Source of the DNA: Halorubrum sp. DM2 | GTDB taxonomy: Archaea > Halobacteriota > Halobacteria > Halobacteriales > Haloferacaceae | DNA: 64,000 nt | Assembly: GCF_901686465.1 (NCBI RefSeq) | Contig: NZ_LR594487.1 | Span: 1,919,650-1,983,649, forward strand | Direction of reading: 5' to 3' | Part shown: positions 28,419-37,308 of the stretch, piece after piece | How positions within the stretch are numbered: position 1 is the first letter of the stretch | Layout of the letters: every line of letters starts with the position of its first letter | Notes under the pieces: model-generated | What the model was told of the DNA's origin: nothing | Databases searched by the model: none | Seen by the model: only the letters and a program-made list of their open reading frames with translations | Made by a program: the position numbers and the translations under genes

Positions 28419-29684
28419 ATGAGTGACAAACCGCACCAGAATCTGGCCATCATCGGCCACGTCGACCACGGCAAGAGTACGCTCGTGGGTCGCCTCCTCT
28501 TCGAGACGGGGAGCGTCCCCGAGCACGTAATCGAGCAGCACCGCGAGGAAGCCGAAGAGAAGGGCAAGGGCGGCTTCGAGTTCGCCTACGTGATGGACAA
28601 CCTCGCCGAGGAGCGCGAGCGCGGCGTCACGATCGACATCGCCCATCAGGAGTTCGACACGGACAAGTACTACTTCACCATCGTCGACTGTCCGGGCCAC
28701 CGTGACTTCGTGAAGAACATGATCACGGGTGCCTCGCAGGCCGACAACGCGGTGCTCGTCGTCGCGGCCGACGACGGCGTCGCGCCCCAGACCCGAGAGC
28801 ACGTCTTCCTCGCCCGCACGCTGGGCATCGACGAGCTCATCATCGGCGTCAACAAGATGGATCTCGTCGACCACGACGAGTCCAAGTTCAACGAAGTCGT
28901 CGAGGAGGTCAAGGAGCTCCTCAAGCAGGTCCGCTTCCAGACGGACAACGCGAAGTTCATCCCGATCTCCGCGTTCGACGGCGACAACGTCGCCGAGGAG
29001 TCCGAGAACACGCCCTGGTACGACGGGCCGACCCTGCTGGAGGCCCTCAACGACCTGCCCGAGACGGAGCCGCCGACGGACGCGCCGCTTCGACTCCCCA
29101 TTCAGGACGTTTACACCATCTCCGGTATCGGGACCGTCCCCGTGGGACGCGTCGAGACCGGCATCCTCAACACCGGCGACAACGTCTCCTTCCAGCCGTC
29201 CGACGTGGGCGGCGAGGTGAAGACGGTCGAGATGCACCACGAGGAGGTGCCCAAGGCCGAGCCGGGCGACAACGTCGGGTTCAACGTCCGCGGCATCGGT
29301 AAGGACGACATCCGCCGCGGCGACGTCTGTGGTCCGGCCGACGACCCGCCGAGCGTCGCCGAGACGTTCAAGGCGCAGGTCGTCGTCATGCAGCACCCGT
29401 CGGTCATCACGGCCGGCTACACTCCGGTCTTCCACGCCCACACGGCGCAGGTCGCCTGTACGATCGAGTCCATCGATCAGAAGATCGACCCCTCGTCCGG
29501 TGAGGTCGCCGAGGAGAACCCGGACTTCATCAAGTCCGGCGACGCCGCGGTCGTCACCGTGCGCCCGCAAAAGCCGCTCAGCATCGAGCCGTCCGGCGAG
29601 ATTCCGGAACTCGGCAGCTTCGCCATCCGCGACATGGGCCAGACCATCGCGGCCGGCAAGGTGCTGGAAGTCAACGAGCGATAA
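28419..29684 (+). CDS. tuf: Translation elongation factor EF-1 alpha (EF-Tu homologue)
   Basis: This 421-residue GTPase delivers aminoacyl-tRNA to the ribosome. P-loop GHVDHGKST is close to the N-terminus; RGVTID (switch I), [11 protein letters not shown] (switch II) and NKMD follow, then two beta-barrel domains with [10 protein letters not shown] and [12 protein letters not shown]. The ATG at 28419 gives the normal archaeal N-terminus. The rpsJ gene starts 4 nt after the stop codon, the conserved archaeal tuf-rpsJ pair, which balances factor and ribosomal protein production. Confidence 0.97.
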   Translation: MSDKPHQNLAIIGHVDHGKSTLVGRLLFETGSVPEHVIEQHREEAEEKGKGGFEFAYVMDNLAEERERGVTIDIAHQEFDTDKYYFTIVDCPGHRDFVKNMITGASQADNAVLVVAADDGVAPQTREHVFLARTLGIDELIIGVNKMDLVDHDESKFNEVVEEVKELLKQVRFQTDNAKFIPISAFDGDNVAEESENTPWYDGPTLLEALNDLPETEPPTDAPLRLPIQDVYTISGIGTVPVGRVETGILNTGDNVSFQPSDVGGEVKTVEMHHEEVPKAEPGDNVGFNVRGIGKDDIRRGDVCGPADDPPSVAETFKAQVVVMQHPSVITAGYTPVFHAHTAQVACTIESIDQKIDPSSGEVAEENPDFIKSGDAAVVTVRPQKPLSIEPSGEIPELGSFAIRDMGQTIAAGKVLEVNER

Positions 29685-29687
29685 TCG

Positions 29688-29996
29688 ATGCAGCAGGCAC
29701 GCGTCCGCCTCGCCGGCACGAGCCCCGAGGACCTCGACGACATCTGCGACGACGTCCGCGAGATCGCGGACTCGACGGGAGTCGCCCTGTCGGGCCCGAT
29801 CCCGCTGCCGACGAAGACGCTCGAGATCCCGTCGCGAAAGTCCCCGGACGGTGAGGGGACGGCGACGTGGGAGCACTGGGAGATGCGCGTCCACAAGCGT
29901 CTGATCGACATCGACGCCGACGAACGCGCGCTCCGCCAGCTCATGCGCGTCCAAGTGCCGAACGACGTCAGCATCGAGATCGTTCTCGAAGACTGA
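29688..29996 (+). CDS. rpsJ: Small-subunit ribosomal protein uS10
   Basis: This 102-residue protein of the 30S head, of normal length, has the typical [17 protein letters not shown] start, [36 protein letters not shown] and [13 protein letters not shown] end. It is translated from the same mRNA as EF-1A. A T-run (30028-30034) 31 nt past the stop codon probably ends the transcript. Confidence 0.96.
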   Translation: MQQARVRLAGTSPEDLDDICDDVREIADSTGVALSGPIPLPTKTLEIPSRKSPDGEGTATWEHWEMRVHKRLIDIDADERALRQLMRVQVPNDVSIEIVLED

Positions 29997-30027
29997 GCGC
30001 TAGGGCGTTTCTCTTTCACCCCTTTCG

Positions 30028-30034
30028 TTTTTTT
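30028..30034 (+). terminator. T-run terminator after tuf-rpsJ
   Basis: Seven consecutive T residues lie in the pyrimidine-rich stretch CCCCTTTCGTTTTTTTC, soon after the rpsJ stop codon. Runs of this type are the usual intrinsic terminators in archaea. Confidence 0.6.
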
Positions 30035-30068
30035 CACGTGCCGAGCAGCGACGCGACTCGTAAACGAC

Positions 30069-30629
30069 TCACCGCGCGTCGAGGAGTCCGACGCGACCGG
30101 CGGCGAGCCCGCAGAACGCGCCGGTCGCGTGTGCGATCAGCGCGACGCCCGGCGCGGCCGTCGTCGCGGTGAGGGCGACGGCGACGAGCCCGAACAGGAG
30201 GAACTGGACCCGCGGCGAGAGCCGCAACCGGTCGAACAGCGTCGCGCTCACGACGTTGCCGGCGAGCAGGTAGCCGCCGAGCGCGAAGACCGCGCCGCTG
30301 ATCCCCAACACGGCGGCCGGGGGACCGAGCAGGCCGCCGACGGTCACCTGTGCGACGCCCGCGAGCGTGCCGGTGGTCACGACGAACGCGTGGAAGCGGG
30401 CGCGGGTCGTCCGGCGTTCGACGAGCGGACCCACGAGCAGCAGCGCGAGGGCGTTCGCCAGCAGGTGGCCGACGGAGCCGTGCGCGTACACGCTGGTGAC
30501 GAGCGTCCACGGGGCGACGGACAGCGGGGTCGACAGCGCGAACAGCCCCGCGAGACCGACGCCGCCGAGCGCGGCCTGTACAGCGCCGACGAGGAGGGTG
30601 ATCCCGAGCGTTTCGAGGGTGGCACGCAT
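30069..30629 (-). CDS. Rhomboid-family intramembrane serine protease
   Basis: This 186-residue hydrophobic protein has about six membrane helices. The rhomboid features are present: YAHGSVGHLLANALAL (residues ~48-63, with Asn59 of the HxxxN-type helix 2), the active-site Ser111 in GISGAVFAL, and the catalytic His167 in HATGAFCG. It would cut membrane proteins within the bilayer. It is shorter than most bacterial homologues and has no soluble extension. It converges on the tuf-rpsJ operon. Targets are unknown. Confidence 0.88.
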   Translation of the reverse strand: MRATLETLGITLLVGAVQAALGGVGLAGLFALSTPLSVAPWTLVTSVYAHGSVGHLLANALALLLVGPLVERRTTRARFHAFVVTTGTLAGVAQVTVGGLLGPPAAVLGISGAVFALGGYLLAGNVVSATLFDRLRLSPRVQFLLFGLVAVALTATTAAPGVALIAHATGAFCGLAAGRVGLLDAR

Positions 30630-30698
30630 CGGGCGGAGGTTGTGGACGGGCGGTGAAAAGGGTGTATGGGTCGCCCGCTAGTCCGCGTCGGCCGTCAG

Positions 30699-30992
30699 TC
30701 AGATGATGTCGTCGGGGTCGTGCGCGTTTGCCATCCGCGTCGCCTCCGCGGCGTACCGCTCGCGGTCGTCGGGGTCGTCGACGCGGCCGACGTTGTCGGG
30801 GGCGGCGTCGACGGCGGCCGTGGTGTCGCGCACGTCGGAGAAGGAGGTGAGCGCCCGCTCCTTGCGGAAGTAGCGCTCGCCGTCCGGCGTCGCGTACGTG
30901 AGGATCACTATGTTCTGCTCGTCGTCGGAGTACGTGCGCTCGACGAGCCACATCCGAACTCCGTCATCGGCGGCCGTTTCGCTCGCGTTCAT
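30699..30992 (-). CDS. Conserved haloarchaeal hypothetical protein
   Basis: This 97-residue soluble acidic protein starts at ATG 30992. The N-terminal half is beta-rich (MWLVERTYSDDEQNIVILTYATPDGERYFRKERAL), resembling a small antiparallel sheet. The C-terminal half is helical and Asp/Ala-rich. No catalytic residues, Cys or membrane segments are seen. It lies 70 nt upstream of the rhomboid-like gene on the same strand and is divergent from the flippase-like gene, so the 115-bp gap holds both promoters. Confidence 0.65.
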   Translation of the reverse strand: MNASETAADDGVRMWLVERTYSDDEQNIVILTYATPDGERYFRKERALTSFSDVRDTTAAVDAAPDNVGRVDDPDDRERYAAEATRMANAHDPDDII

Positions 30993-31088
30993 GACATGTC
31001 GTTCGCCTCCGACCAGCAAACGTGTTACGCCGGGATACCGGCGAAATCGGCCCGACAATCGGCTCTCCGAACCGCCAGCGTTATATTC

Positions 31089-31104
31089 TTTAGGGCGACC
31101 TAAA
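31089..31104. promoter_or_regulatory. Iron-box-like palindrome 1 (flippase gene)
   Basis: TTTAGG-GCGA-CCTAAA, a perfect 6+6 palindrome with a 4-bp spacer. It lies between a TATA-like GTTATATTC (31079-31088) and the ATG at 31108, so a bound protein would cover the transcription start. It is one of five such sites in 9.3 kb, and the half-sites match the DtxR/IdeR core. Confidence 0.8.
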
Positions 31105-31107
31105 CAA

Positions 31108-32244
31108 ATGATGAATCCGCGCGTCGCCCTCGCTCGGCTCCGCGAGCGGCTCTCCGGGACCCGAGAGCGCCTCCCTCGGGGATCGCTGACGGTCGCGGGG
31201 ACGGTCCTCGTCCTCGCCCTCGGCGGCGTGGTGCTGGCGCGGACACTCGACGTCGGGGCCGTCGTCGGGGCCGCGGCCGCCGCGGACCCGCGACTGCTCC
31301 TCGCGGCGCTCGTCGTCTACCTGCTGTCGTGGCCGGTTCGGGGCCGCCGGTATGCCGATGTCCTCGCGCCGATGGGACACCGCTGTCGGACCGGCTTCCT
31401 CACGGCGACCGTGTTCGCGAGCCAGACCGCGAACCTGATCGTCCCTGCGCGGGCGGGCGACGGAGTCCGCGCGTACCTCCTGAAGCGCCGGCGCGAGGTC
31501 CCGTACCCGACCGGCGTCGCGTCGCTGGCGGTCGAGCGCGCCTTCGATCTGGTCGCGCTCGGCGCGCTCGGCGGCACCGCGCTCGCGGTCCTCCTCGTCG
31601 ACGGCCGGGCCGTCGCGGCCGACGGGTCGGGACGGGCGGTCGCGGCCGCCGCCGGCACCGCGCTCGCGGCCGCGGCGCTCTCCGTCGCCGTCGTCGCGGT
31701 CGCTCGCGGCGACCGTCGGTTCGGTCCGGCTCTCCGCGAGCGCGCAATCGGCTCCCGACTCTCGGGAGCCGTCGACGCTGCGGTCCGGTTCGGTGCCGCT
31801 GTCCGGGTCGTTGCCGCCGACGCGGGCGCGGTCGCCCGGGTGTCGCTCGCGAGCGGCGTCGTCTGGGCGGCGGACGCCCTGACCGCGGTGCTCGTCCTCG
31901 CGGCGCTCGTGGGCGGTTTCGGCGGCGGGATCGACCCCGCGACGCTGTTCGTCGTCGGCACGCTCGCCGTCTCGGCCGGGAACCTCGCGAAGGTGTTGCC
32001 GCTCTCGCAGGGCGGGATCGGCCTCTACGAGGCGGCGTTCACCGGGATCGTCGTCGCGACCACGCCGATTCCGGCCGAGACCGCGCTCGCCGCGGCGGCG
32101 CTCGACCACGCGCTGAAAAACGCCGTCACGCTCGCGGGCGGCGGACTCGTCGCGGCCGCGTTCGACCTCTCGGCGCTCCGCGCTCCGGACGAGTCGGAGC
32201 GGGACCCGGACGCGGCCGCGACGCGGCCGGCGGCGGACCGCTAA
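31108..32244 (+). CDS. Flippase-like / lysylphosphatidylglycerol synthase transmembrane-region (UPF0104) protein
   Basis: This 378-residue membrane protein has about eight hydrophobic helices. It carries the two family signatures: FASQTANLIVPARAGDG followed by a Lys/Arg-rich loop (residues ~105-130), and LPLSQGGIGLYEAAF near residue 295. Members (AglD C-terminus, MprF N-terminal region) are thought to move lipid-linked molecules across the membrane; no synthase domain is fused here. The iron-box palindrome ends 3 nt before the ATG. Neighbouring RGP and glycosyltransferase genes suggest it flips a lipid-linked sugar. An ATG one codon later is an equally good start. Confidence 0.85.
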   Translation: MMNPRVALARLRERLSGTRERLPRGSLTVAGTVLVLALGGVVLARTLDVGAVVGAAAAADPRLLLAALVVYLLSWPVRGRRYADVLAPMGHRCRTGFLTATVFASQTANLIVPARAGDGVRAYLLKRRREVPYPTGVASLAVERAFDLVALGALGGTALAVLLVDGRAVAADGSGRAVAAAAGTALAAAALSVAVVAVARGDRRFGPALRERAIGSRLSGAVDAAVRFGAAVRVVAADAGAVARVSLASGVVWAADALTAVLVLAALVGGFGGGIDPATLFVVGTLAVSAGNLAKVLPLSQGGIGLYEAAFTGIVVATTPIPAETALAAAALDHALKNAVTLAGGGLVAAAFDLSALRAPDESERDPDAAATRPAADR

Positions 32245-32247
32245 CTT

Positions 32248-32263
32248 TTTAGGTTGGCCTAAA
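32248..32263. promoter_or_regulatory. Iron-box-like palindrome 2 (RGP-family gene)
   Basis: TTTAGG-TTGG-CCTAAA, a perfect 6+6 palindrome, lies just after the flippase stop codon and 11 nt before the ATG at 32275. The neighbouring T and A runs extend the dyad to 20 bp (TTTTTAGG...CCTAAAAA). Confidence 0.8.
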
Positions 32264-32274
32264 AATCATCGGAC

Positions 32275-33456
32275 ATGGATGCGACCACTTCGGATCGCGA
32301 CGGCCCGGACATCTGCGTGATCGTCCCGACGATCCGGGAGTACGAGTGCCTCCGCGCGTACGTCGAGAACGCCCGCGAACACGGGTTCGACCTCTCGCGG
32401 CTCCACTTCGTCTTAGTCACCGAGGACTTCTGTGATGTCGCGGAGATGCGCGCCATGCTCGACGAGTTGGGCGTCTCCGGCGAGGTGTTCGACGGCACCC
32501 GCCGCGAGGAGTGGTACGAGGCCAACGACGCGGCGGCGTACGGCCACGTCGTCCCGGCCGCGAGCCACGCCGAGACGAGCTTCGGGCTCCTCTACATGTG
32601 GGCCGACGAGTCGTTCGACTACGGGATCTTCATCGACGACGACACGCTCCCGCACGACGACGAGGACTACTTCGGCCGCCACATGGAGAACCTCGCGTTC
32701 GGCGGCGAGGTCGAGCGCGTGCGCTCCGACGAGAACTGGGTCAACGTCCTCTACCAGAACGCCGACGAACACGGGCTCTACCCCCGCGGATACCCGTACT
32801 CCGCGATGGACGAGACGGTCGAGACGGACTCGGTCGCGGTCGAGTCCGGCGAAGTCGTCGCCTCGCAGGGGCTGTGGACGAACGTCCCCGACCTCGACGC
32901 CGTCCGGATCCTGATGGACGGCGACCTGGAGGGACAGGCGCAGACCCGCACGACCGCCGACGACTTCGAGCGCGACTTCGTCGCCGGGCGCGGGGACTAC
33001 CTCACCGTCTGCTCGATGAACCTCGCGTTCCGCCGCGAGGTGATCCCGGCGTTCTACCAGCTGCCGATGGATGACAACGAGTGGGACGTGGGGCGGTTCG
33101 ACGACATTTGGTCGGGGCTGTTCCTGAAGCGCGCCTGCGACGTGCTGGGCGGGCGGATCTACAACGGCGGCCCCCTCTGCGAGCACAACAAGGCTCCGCG
33201 CTCGACGTTCGACGACCTCGCGAACGAGGTGGCGGGGTTAGAGCTGAACGAACACGTTTGGGAGGTGATCGACGAGGTCGGCGACGACGCCGACTCGTAC
33301 GCGGCCGTGTTCGCCGAGATGGCGGACGCACTCGCGGACGGCGACTTCGCCGAGTGGAACAACGGCGCGTTCCTCAACCACTGCGGCGAGTACATGCGCG
33401 ACTGGCTCGACTGCCTCGACGCTGTCAGCCGGACGCCCGCGGTCGCGGACGACTGA
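32275..33456 (+). CDS. Reversibly glycosylated polypeptide (RGP)-family protein, UDP-sugar mutase or transferase
   Basis: This 393-residue soluble protein resembles plant RGP/UDP-arabinopyranose mutase. It has a Rossmann-like sugar-nucleotide site with IVPTIREY near residue 16 and the metal-binding DDD at 121-123 (YGIFIDDDTLP). Later it has CSMNLAFRRE, DDIWSGLFLKRACD and KAPRSTFDDL, which match the family's C-terminal blocks. Plant members interconvert UDP-arabinose ring forms and are themselves glycosylated on Arg; the reaction here is unknown. It is flanked by its own iron-box palindrome and followed by another, inside a putative iron-responsive glycan cluster. Confidence 0.85.
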   Translation: MDATTSDRDGPDICVIVPTIREYECLRAYVENAREHGFDLSRLHFVLVTEDFCDVAEMRAMLDELGVSGEVFDGTRREEWYEANDAAAYGHVVPAASHAETSFGLLYMWADESFDYGIFIDDDTLPHDDEDYFGRHMENLAFGGEVERVRSDENWVNVLYQNADEHGLYPRGYPYSAMDETVETDSVAVESGEVVASQGLWTNVPDLDAVRILMDGDLEGQAQTRTTADDFERDFVAGRGDYLTVCSMNLAFRREVIPAFYQLPMDDNEWDVGRFDDIWSGLFLKRACDVLGGRIYNGGPLCEHNKAPRSTFDDLANEVAGLELNEHVWEVIDEVGDDADSYAAVFAEMADALADGDFAEWNNGAFLNHCGEYMRDWLDCLDAVSRTPAVADD

Positions 33457-33475
33457 ACCGACACGACTAAGACTG

Positions 33476-33491
33476 TTTAGGTAAGCCTAAA
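33476..33491. promoter_or_regulatory. Iron-box-like palindrome 3 (iron-binding protein gene)
   Basis: TTTAGG-TAAG-CCTAAA, a perfect 6+6 palindrome, lies between a TATA-like CGACTAAGA and the ATG at 33496, four bases away. It controls the ferric iron binding-protein gene, which supports an iron reading of the motif. Confidence 0.85.
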
Positions 33492-33495
33492 ACAC

Positions 33496-34626
33496 ATGAC
33501 GAACCACGATCAGGCCGAGACGAAGATGAACCGCAGACGCTACCTCGCGAGCGCCGCCGCGGTCGGCGCGGTCGGGCTCGCGGGCTGTAACGGGACGACC
33601 GACGACTCCGACGGTGACTCACAGTCGAACATCGGACAGATCGGTTCCGGCCGGGAGGGGCGCGGTCTCCCGGGCGGCACGCCAATCTCGGAGATGCCCG
33701 ACCTCTCGGGCGAACTGACGGTGTACTCCGGTCGAAACGAGTTCCTCGTCGGCCCGCTCGTCGGGTACATCGACGACCAGTACCCCGACCTCGACCTGAC
33801 CGTTCGGTACGCCGACTCCACCGACCACGTCAACGCGATCCTCAACGAGGGAGAGGGGTCGCCGGCGGACGTGTTCTACTCCGTCAACGCCGGGTCGCTC
33901 GGCGCGCTCGCCGGTGAGGGCCGCACGCAGGCGATCCCGAGCGATGTCGGCGGACTGGTCCGCGAGGAGTTCCGGACCGACCAGTGGATCGGCACCTCCG
34001 GGCGCGCCCGGACGGTCCCGTACGACAGCAGCGAGTACGACGACGACGACGTGCCCAGTGACGTCATGGACTTCCCCGAGGCGTTCGACGGCGACCTCGC
34101 GTGGGCCCCCTCCTACGGCTCCTGTCAGGCGTTCGTCACCGCCATGCGGATCCTTGAGGGCGACGAGACCACCCGCGAGTGGCTCGAAGCGGTCGTCGAG
34201 TCGGGCGCGACGGCCTACGACGACGAGTTCCGCGTCTGCGAGGAGATCGCGAACGGGACCGTCGACGCGGGCTTCACGAACCACTACTACATCCAGCGCG
34301 TCCTCGACGGAAGCCCGGAGGCGACGATAGACACCGCCTTCACCGAGGGCGACGCCGGCGCGGTGTTCAACGTCGCGGGCGCTGCGATCGTCGACACCGC
34401 CTCGGACGTCGACCTCGCCGGGAACTTCATCCGGCACCTGCTGTCCGCGGAGGCGCAGGACTACTTCGCGCGCTCGACGTTCGAGTACCCGCTCATCCCC
34501 GACGTGGAGCCGATCGGCGGACTCCCGACGATCGACGAACTCGACGTGCCGGACATCGACCTGACGGAGCTGTCCGACCTGGAGGCGACCGTCGACCTCA
34601 TGCGCGAGGCCGGCGTCGACATCTGA
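33496..34626 (+). CDS. Ferric iron ABC transporter substrate-binding lipoprotein
   Basis: This 376-residue exported protein has the Tat-lipoprotein signal RRRYLASAAAVGAVGLAGC, with lipidated Cys31. The body is a two-lobed binding protein of the FbpA/thiamine-iron class: ELTVYSGRNEFLVGPLV at its start, DVFYSVNAGSLGAL, and a C-terminal NHYYIQRVL with the Tyr pair that coordinates Fe3+ in FbpA. It would capture ferric ions outside the membrane for import. A glycosyltransferase gene follows 13 nt later. The permease gene is about 6 kb away, and no ATPase subunit lies in the cluster. Confidence 0.92.
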   Translation: MTNHDQAETKMNRRRYLASAAAVGAVGLAGCNGTTDDSDGDSQSNIGQIGSGREGRGLPGGTPISEMPDLSGELTVYSGRNEFLVGPLVGYIDDQYPDLDLTVRYADSTDHVNAILNEGEGSPADVFYSVNAGSLGALAGEGRTQAIPSDVGGLVREEFRTDQWIGTSGRARTVPYDSSEYDDDDVPSDVMDFPEAFDGDLAWAPSYGSCQAFVTAMRILEGDETTREWLEAVVESGATAYDDEFRVCEEIANGTVDAGFTNHYYIQRVLDGSPEATIDTAFTEGDAGAVFNVAGAAIVDTASDVDLAGNFIRHLLSAEAQDYFARSTFEYPLIPDVEPIGGLPTIDELDVPDIDLTELSDLEATVDLMREAGVDI

Positions 34627-34639
34627 CGCGTCTCGCCCC

Positions 34640-36856
34640 GTGTCGTCCCGCTCCGCCCCGTCTCCGCCCGCGCGGTTCGCGTCCCGGCTCCGCCAGCGGA
34701 TCGCTCATGCTGACCGGGTGACCGCCGCCGCGGTCTGCGTTTCGCTCGCGGCGGGACTCCTCACGTTCGCGGTCGCAGCCACCCTGTTCTCGCATCACTC
34801 CGCGAACCACGACGAGGGCGTCTACCTCACGCAGGCCGCGCTGCTTTTAGGCGGCCAACTGGAGTTCCACGCCGGGCCGCTCGCCGACGCCGTCCACCCG
34901 TGGTTCTTCGTCGAGGACGGCGGGCGACTCTACCCGAAGTACAGCCCGGTCCCGTCGGCGACGTACGCGATTTCCATGGCCCTGTTCGACGAGCCGCGGG
35001 TGACGCTCGCGGCGGTCGCCGCCGGTAACGCCGCGCTCGTCTACCTGCTCGGTGCGACCACCGCCGGTCGGCGGGCCGGACTCGCGGCGGCCGTCCTGTT
35101 CGCGGCGTCGCCGATGGCGGTCCTCACGGGGGCGACGTTCCTCCCGTACGCGCCGACGACGTTCTTCAACCTCCTGTTCGCGGTCGCGTACCTCCGGAGC
35201 GTCCGCGACGGGTCGACCGCGGCCGCCGGGGTCGCGGGCGTCGCGATCGGGATCGCCTTCTTCGCGCGCCCGTTCACCGCGGTGCTGTTCGCGGCCCCGT
35301 TCATCGCCCACGCGCTGTGGCGGGTCGGGTCGGCGGTCGCGGCCGAGGGGCTGTCTCTCCCGTCGCTGCCCGACCCGGTCCGCAGACACGGGCTGACGGC
35401 GATCTTCGGGACGCTGTTCGTCGGCGTCACGCTCGCGTATAACCTCCGCGTGACGGGCGACCCGCTCACCTTCCCGTATCAGGCGTTCGCGCCGATGGAC
35501 GGTCCCGGCTTCGGCGAGCGCCGCATTCTGGGGCACTCGGTCGAGTACACGCCCGCGCTGGCGCTCGAATCGAACGGCTACGCGCTGTGGGAGCTCGCGA
35601 CCAGGTGGGCCGCGGCCGGACCGGTCGGGACGCTGCTCGCGTTCGTCGGCGGCGCGGTCGCGGTCCGCCGGTGGCATGCGGGTGTCGACCTCGCCGCGGA
35701 CGCCGCCCATGGAGACGGCTCGCCCGGCTTGCCCGGATCGCCCGCGTTCCGCCGAACCGCGGCCGTCCTCGTCGCCGGCGTCGCCGCCTCCGTCGTCGTC
35801 GGCAACCTGTTCTTCTGGGGGACGAACAACGCGCTGGCGACGCTGTCGGACCCGACCGACGGGCTCGCGTCGCTGTTCGGCCCGTTCTATCACTTCGACC
35901 TGCTCGTGCCGCTGTCGCTGTTCGGCGGGATCGCCGTCGCGGCCGGAGCCCGGTCGCTGCCGCGGCTTCGGGACCGGATCGCGGCGCGGACCGGCTCCGA
36001 GGGGACCGCTCGCGTCGCGGTCGCGGTCGTCCTCCTCGCCGCGCTGGTCGTCGGGTCCGGGGCTGCGGTCGCGACCGCCGCGGAGCCGGTCGAGCGCAAC
36101 GCGGCGGTCGACACCAAACACGAGGCCGCCTACGCCCCGTTCGACGAGACCGAGTTCACCGACGCGCTGGTGTTTGTCCCGACGCCGTACGGCGAGTGGC
36201 TCGCCCACCCGTTCCAGGGGCTCCGAAACGGCCCGGGACTCGACGGCGACGCGGTGTACGCGCTCGACCGCGACCCGGTCGAGGACTTCGCGGTCCTCGA
36301 CGCCTACCCGAACCGGACCCACTACCGCTACGGCTACCGGGGGGCGTGGACCGCGGACCCGAACAACCGCGTCACGCCGAAACTGGAGCCGATCGAGGTG
36401 CGTTCCGGGTCGCGGGTGGACGCCGAGACGACGGTGGGGATCCCCGAGCGCGTGGACAGCGCTCGGGTTCGGGTCGAGACGCGCCGCGGCGAGGGGCGGG
36501 CGACGTACACGGTGCGCGATCCCGCCGCCGGCGACCCGCTCGCCGTCGAGTGGTCGATAGGCCCCGACGGGATGCGGTTGGCGGGCGCGCCGAACGGCTC
36601 GGCGTCGATCGATCCGGCGGGCGACGTCGCGATTCTCACCGTGACGCTGGTCGCCCCCGACGGCTCGACGTTCACCTACCGGCAGGAGGCGACCGTCCGC
36701 ACGCTCGATTCCGATCGCGTTGAGGTCGTCTGGCCGCCCGAGCGGTCGGTGTGTCGGCTCGTCACGGAGTGTGGGAGCGAGGGGACGTACCTCCCCGACG
36801 AGTCGGGGGTTCACTCCGAGTGGGTCGTCTTCGAGACGGTCGCCGAGACGAACTGA
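34640..36856 (+). CDS. Glycosyltransferase family 39-like polytopic membrane protein
   Basis: This 738-residue protein starts at GTG 34640. The first ~480 residues hold about ten membrane helices. The first large loop has SANHDEGVYLTQAALL, whose Asp-Glu pair matches the catalytic site of ArnT/PMT-type (GT39) transferases. The remaining ~250 residues are a soluble, mostly beta, extracytoplasmic domain. Such enzymes move a sugar from a polyprenyl phosphate to protein or lipid on the outer face. It lies 13 nt after the iron-binding protein gene, so it is probably driven by the same iron-box promoter. Confidence 0.85.
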   Translation: MSSRSAPSPPARFASRLRQRIAHADRVTAAAVCVSLAAGLLTFAVAATLFSHHSANHDEGVYLTQAALLLGGQLEFHAGPLADAVHPWFFVEDGGRLYPKYSPVPSATYAISMALFDEPRVTLAAVAAGNAALVYLLGATTAGRRAGLAAAVLFAASPMAVLTGATFLPYAPTTFFNLLFAVAYLRSVRDGSTAAAGVAGVAIGIAFFARPFTAVLFAAPFIAHALWRVGSAVAAEGLSLPSLPDPVRRHGLTAIFGTLFVGVTLAYNLRVTGDPLTFPYQAFAPMDGPGFGERRILGHSVEYTPALALESNGYALWELATRWAAAGPVGTLLAFVGGAVAVRRWHAGVDLAADAAHGDGSPGLPGSPAFRRTAAVLVAGVAASVVVGNLFFWGTNNALATLSDPTDGLASLFGPFYHFDLLVPLSLFGGIAVAAGARSLPRLRDRIAARTGSEGTARVAVAVVLLAALVVGSGAAVATAAEPVERNAAVDTKHEAAYAPFDETEFTDALVFVPTPYGEWLAHPFQGLRNGPGLDGDAVYALDRDPVEDFAVLDAYPNRTHYRYGYRGAWTADPNNRVTPKLEPIEVRSGSRVDAETTVGIPERVDSARVRVETRRGEGRATYTVRDPAAGDPLAVEWSIGPDGMRLAGAPNGSASIDPAGDVAILTVTLVAPDGSTFTYRQEATVRTLDSDRVEVVWPPERSVCRLVTECGSEGTYLPDESGVHSEWVVFETVAETN

Positions 36857-36910
36857 GACCCGTACGTTAGAGGGGTTTGTCGTGTCGAAGCTGTCGACTC
36901 CGCGATCGCC

Positions 36911-37276
36911 GAAGCCCCAGCCGCTCGATACGAAGCGGCCGGCTCTGTAACTGGTGAAGCGCCAGCGGTTCGCTCCGACACGGTCGCTTTCGCCGGGATT
37001 GCTTCTCCCACGCGGATCGACGAAGCCCCAGCTGTGAGACTGCCAGACGCTCGCTGCGTTCCTCAGTCACTCACTTCGTTCGCTCCTTCCGGTACTTACA
37101 TCGCCTCTGGCAGTCTCACGGCTGCCCCTTCGAGTCCCGCCCCGCACAGCGACCGCGCCTCACGCCTCCCCAGCCTCGTCGCTGGCGGTCATCGCTTCGC
37201 TCCGACCGCCAACGACTCCCTCGCGCGGGCTCCTCGCGGCCGCCGGTGGCGGCCGCTCGCAGGCGCGCGCCACCGC
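36911..37276 (+). repeat. Structured dispersed repeat, copy 2
   Basis: The core is 37021-37276, with extra GAAGCSCCAG units at 36911 and 36956. The order and linkers match the copy at 6114-6362. Stem 1 (14 bp) pairs 37034-37047 with 37106-37119. Stem 2 (12 of 13 bp) pairs 37178-37190 with 37204-37216. Stem 3 (9 bp, GGT loop) pairs 37236-37244 with 37248-37256. Stem sequences differ from copy 1 but pairing is kept. It fills the gap between convergent glycosyltransferase genes. Confidence 0.85.
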
Positions 37277-37308
37277 AGCAGAGCTACCTGAAAAGAGTTC
37301 GCCGCCGC

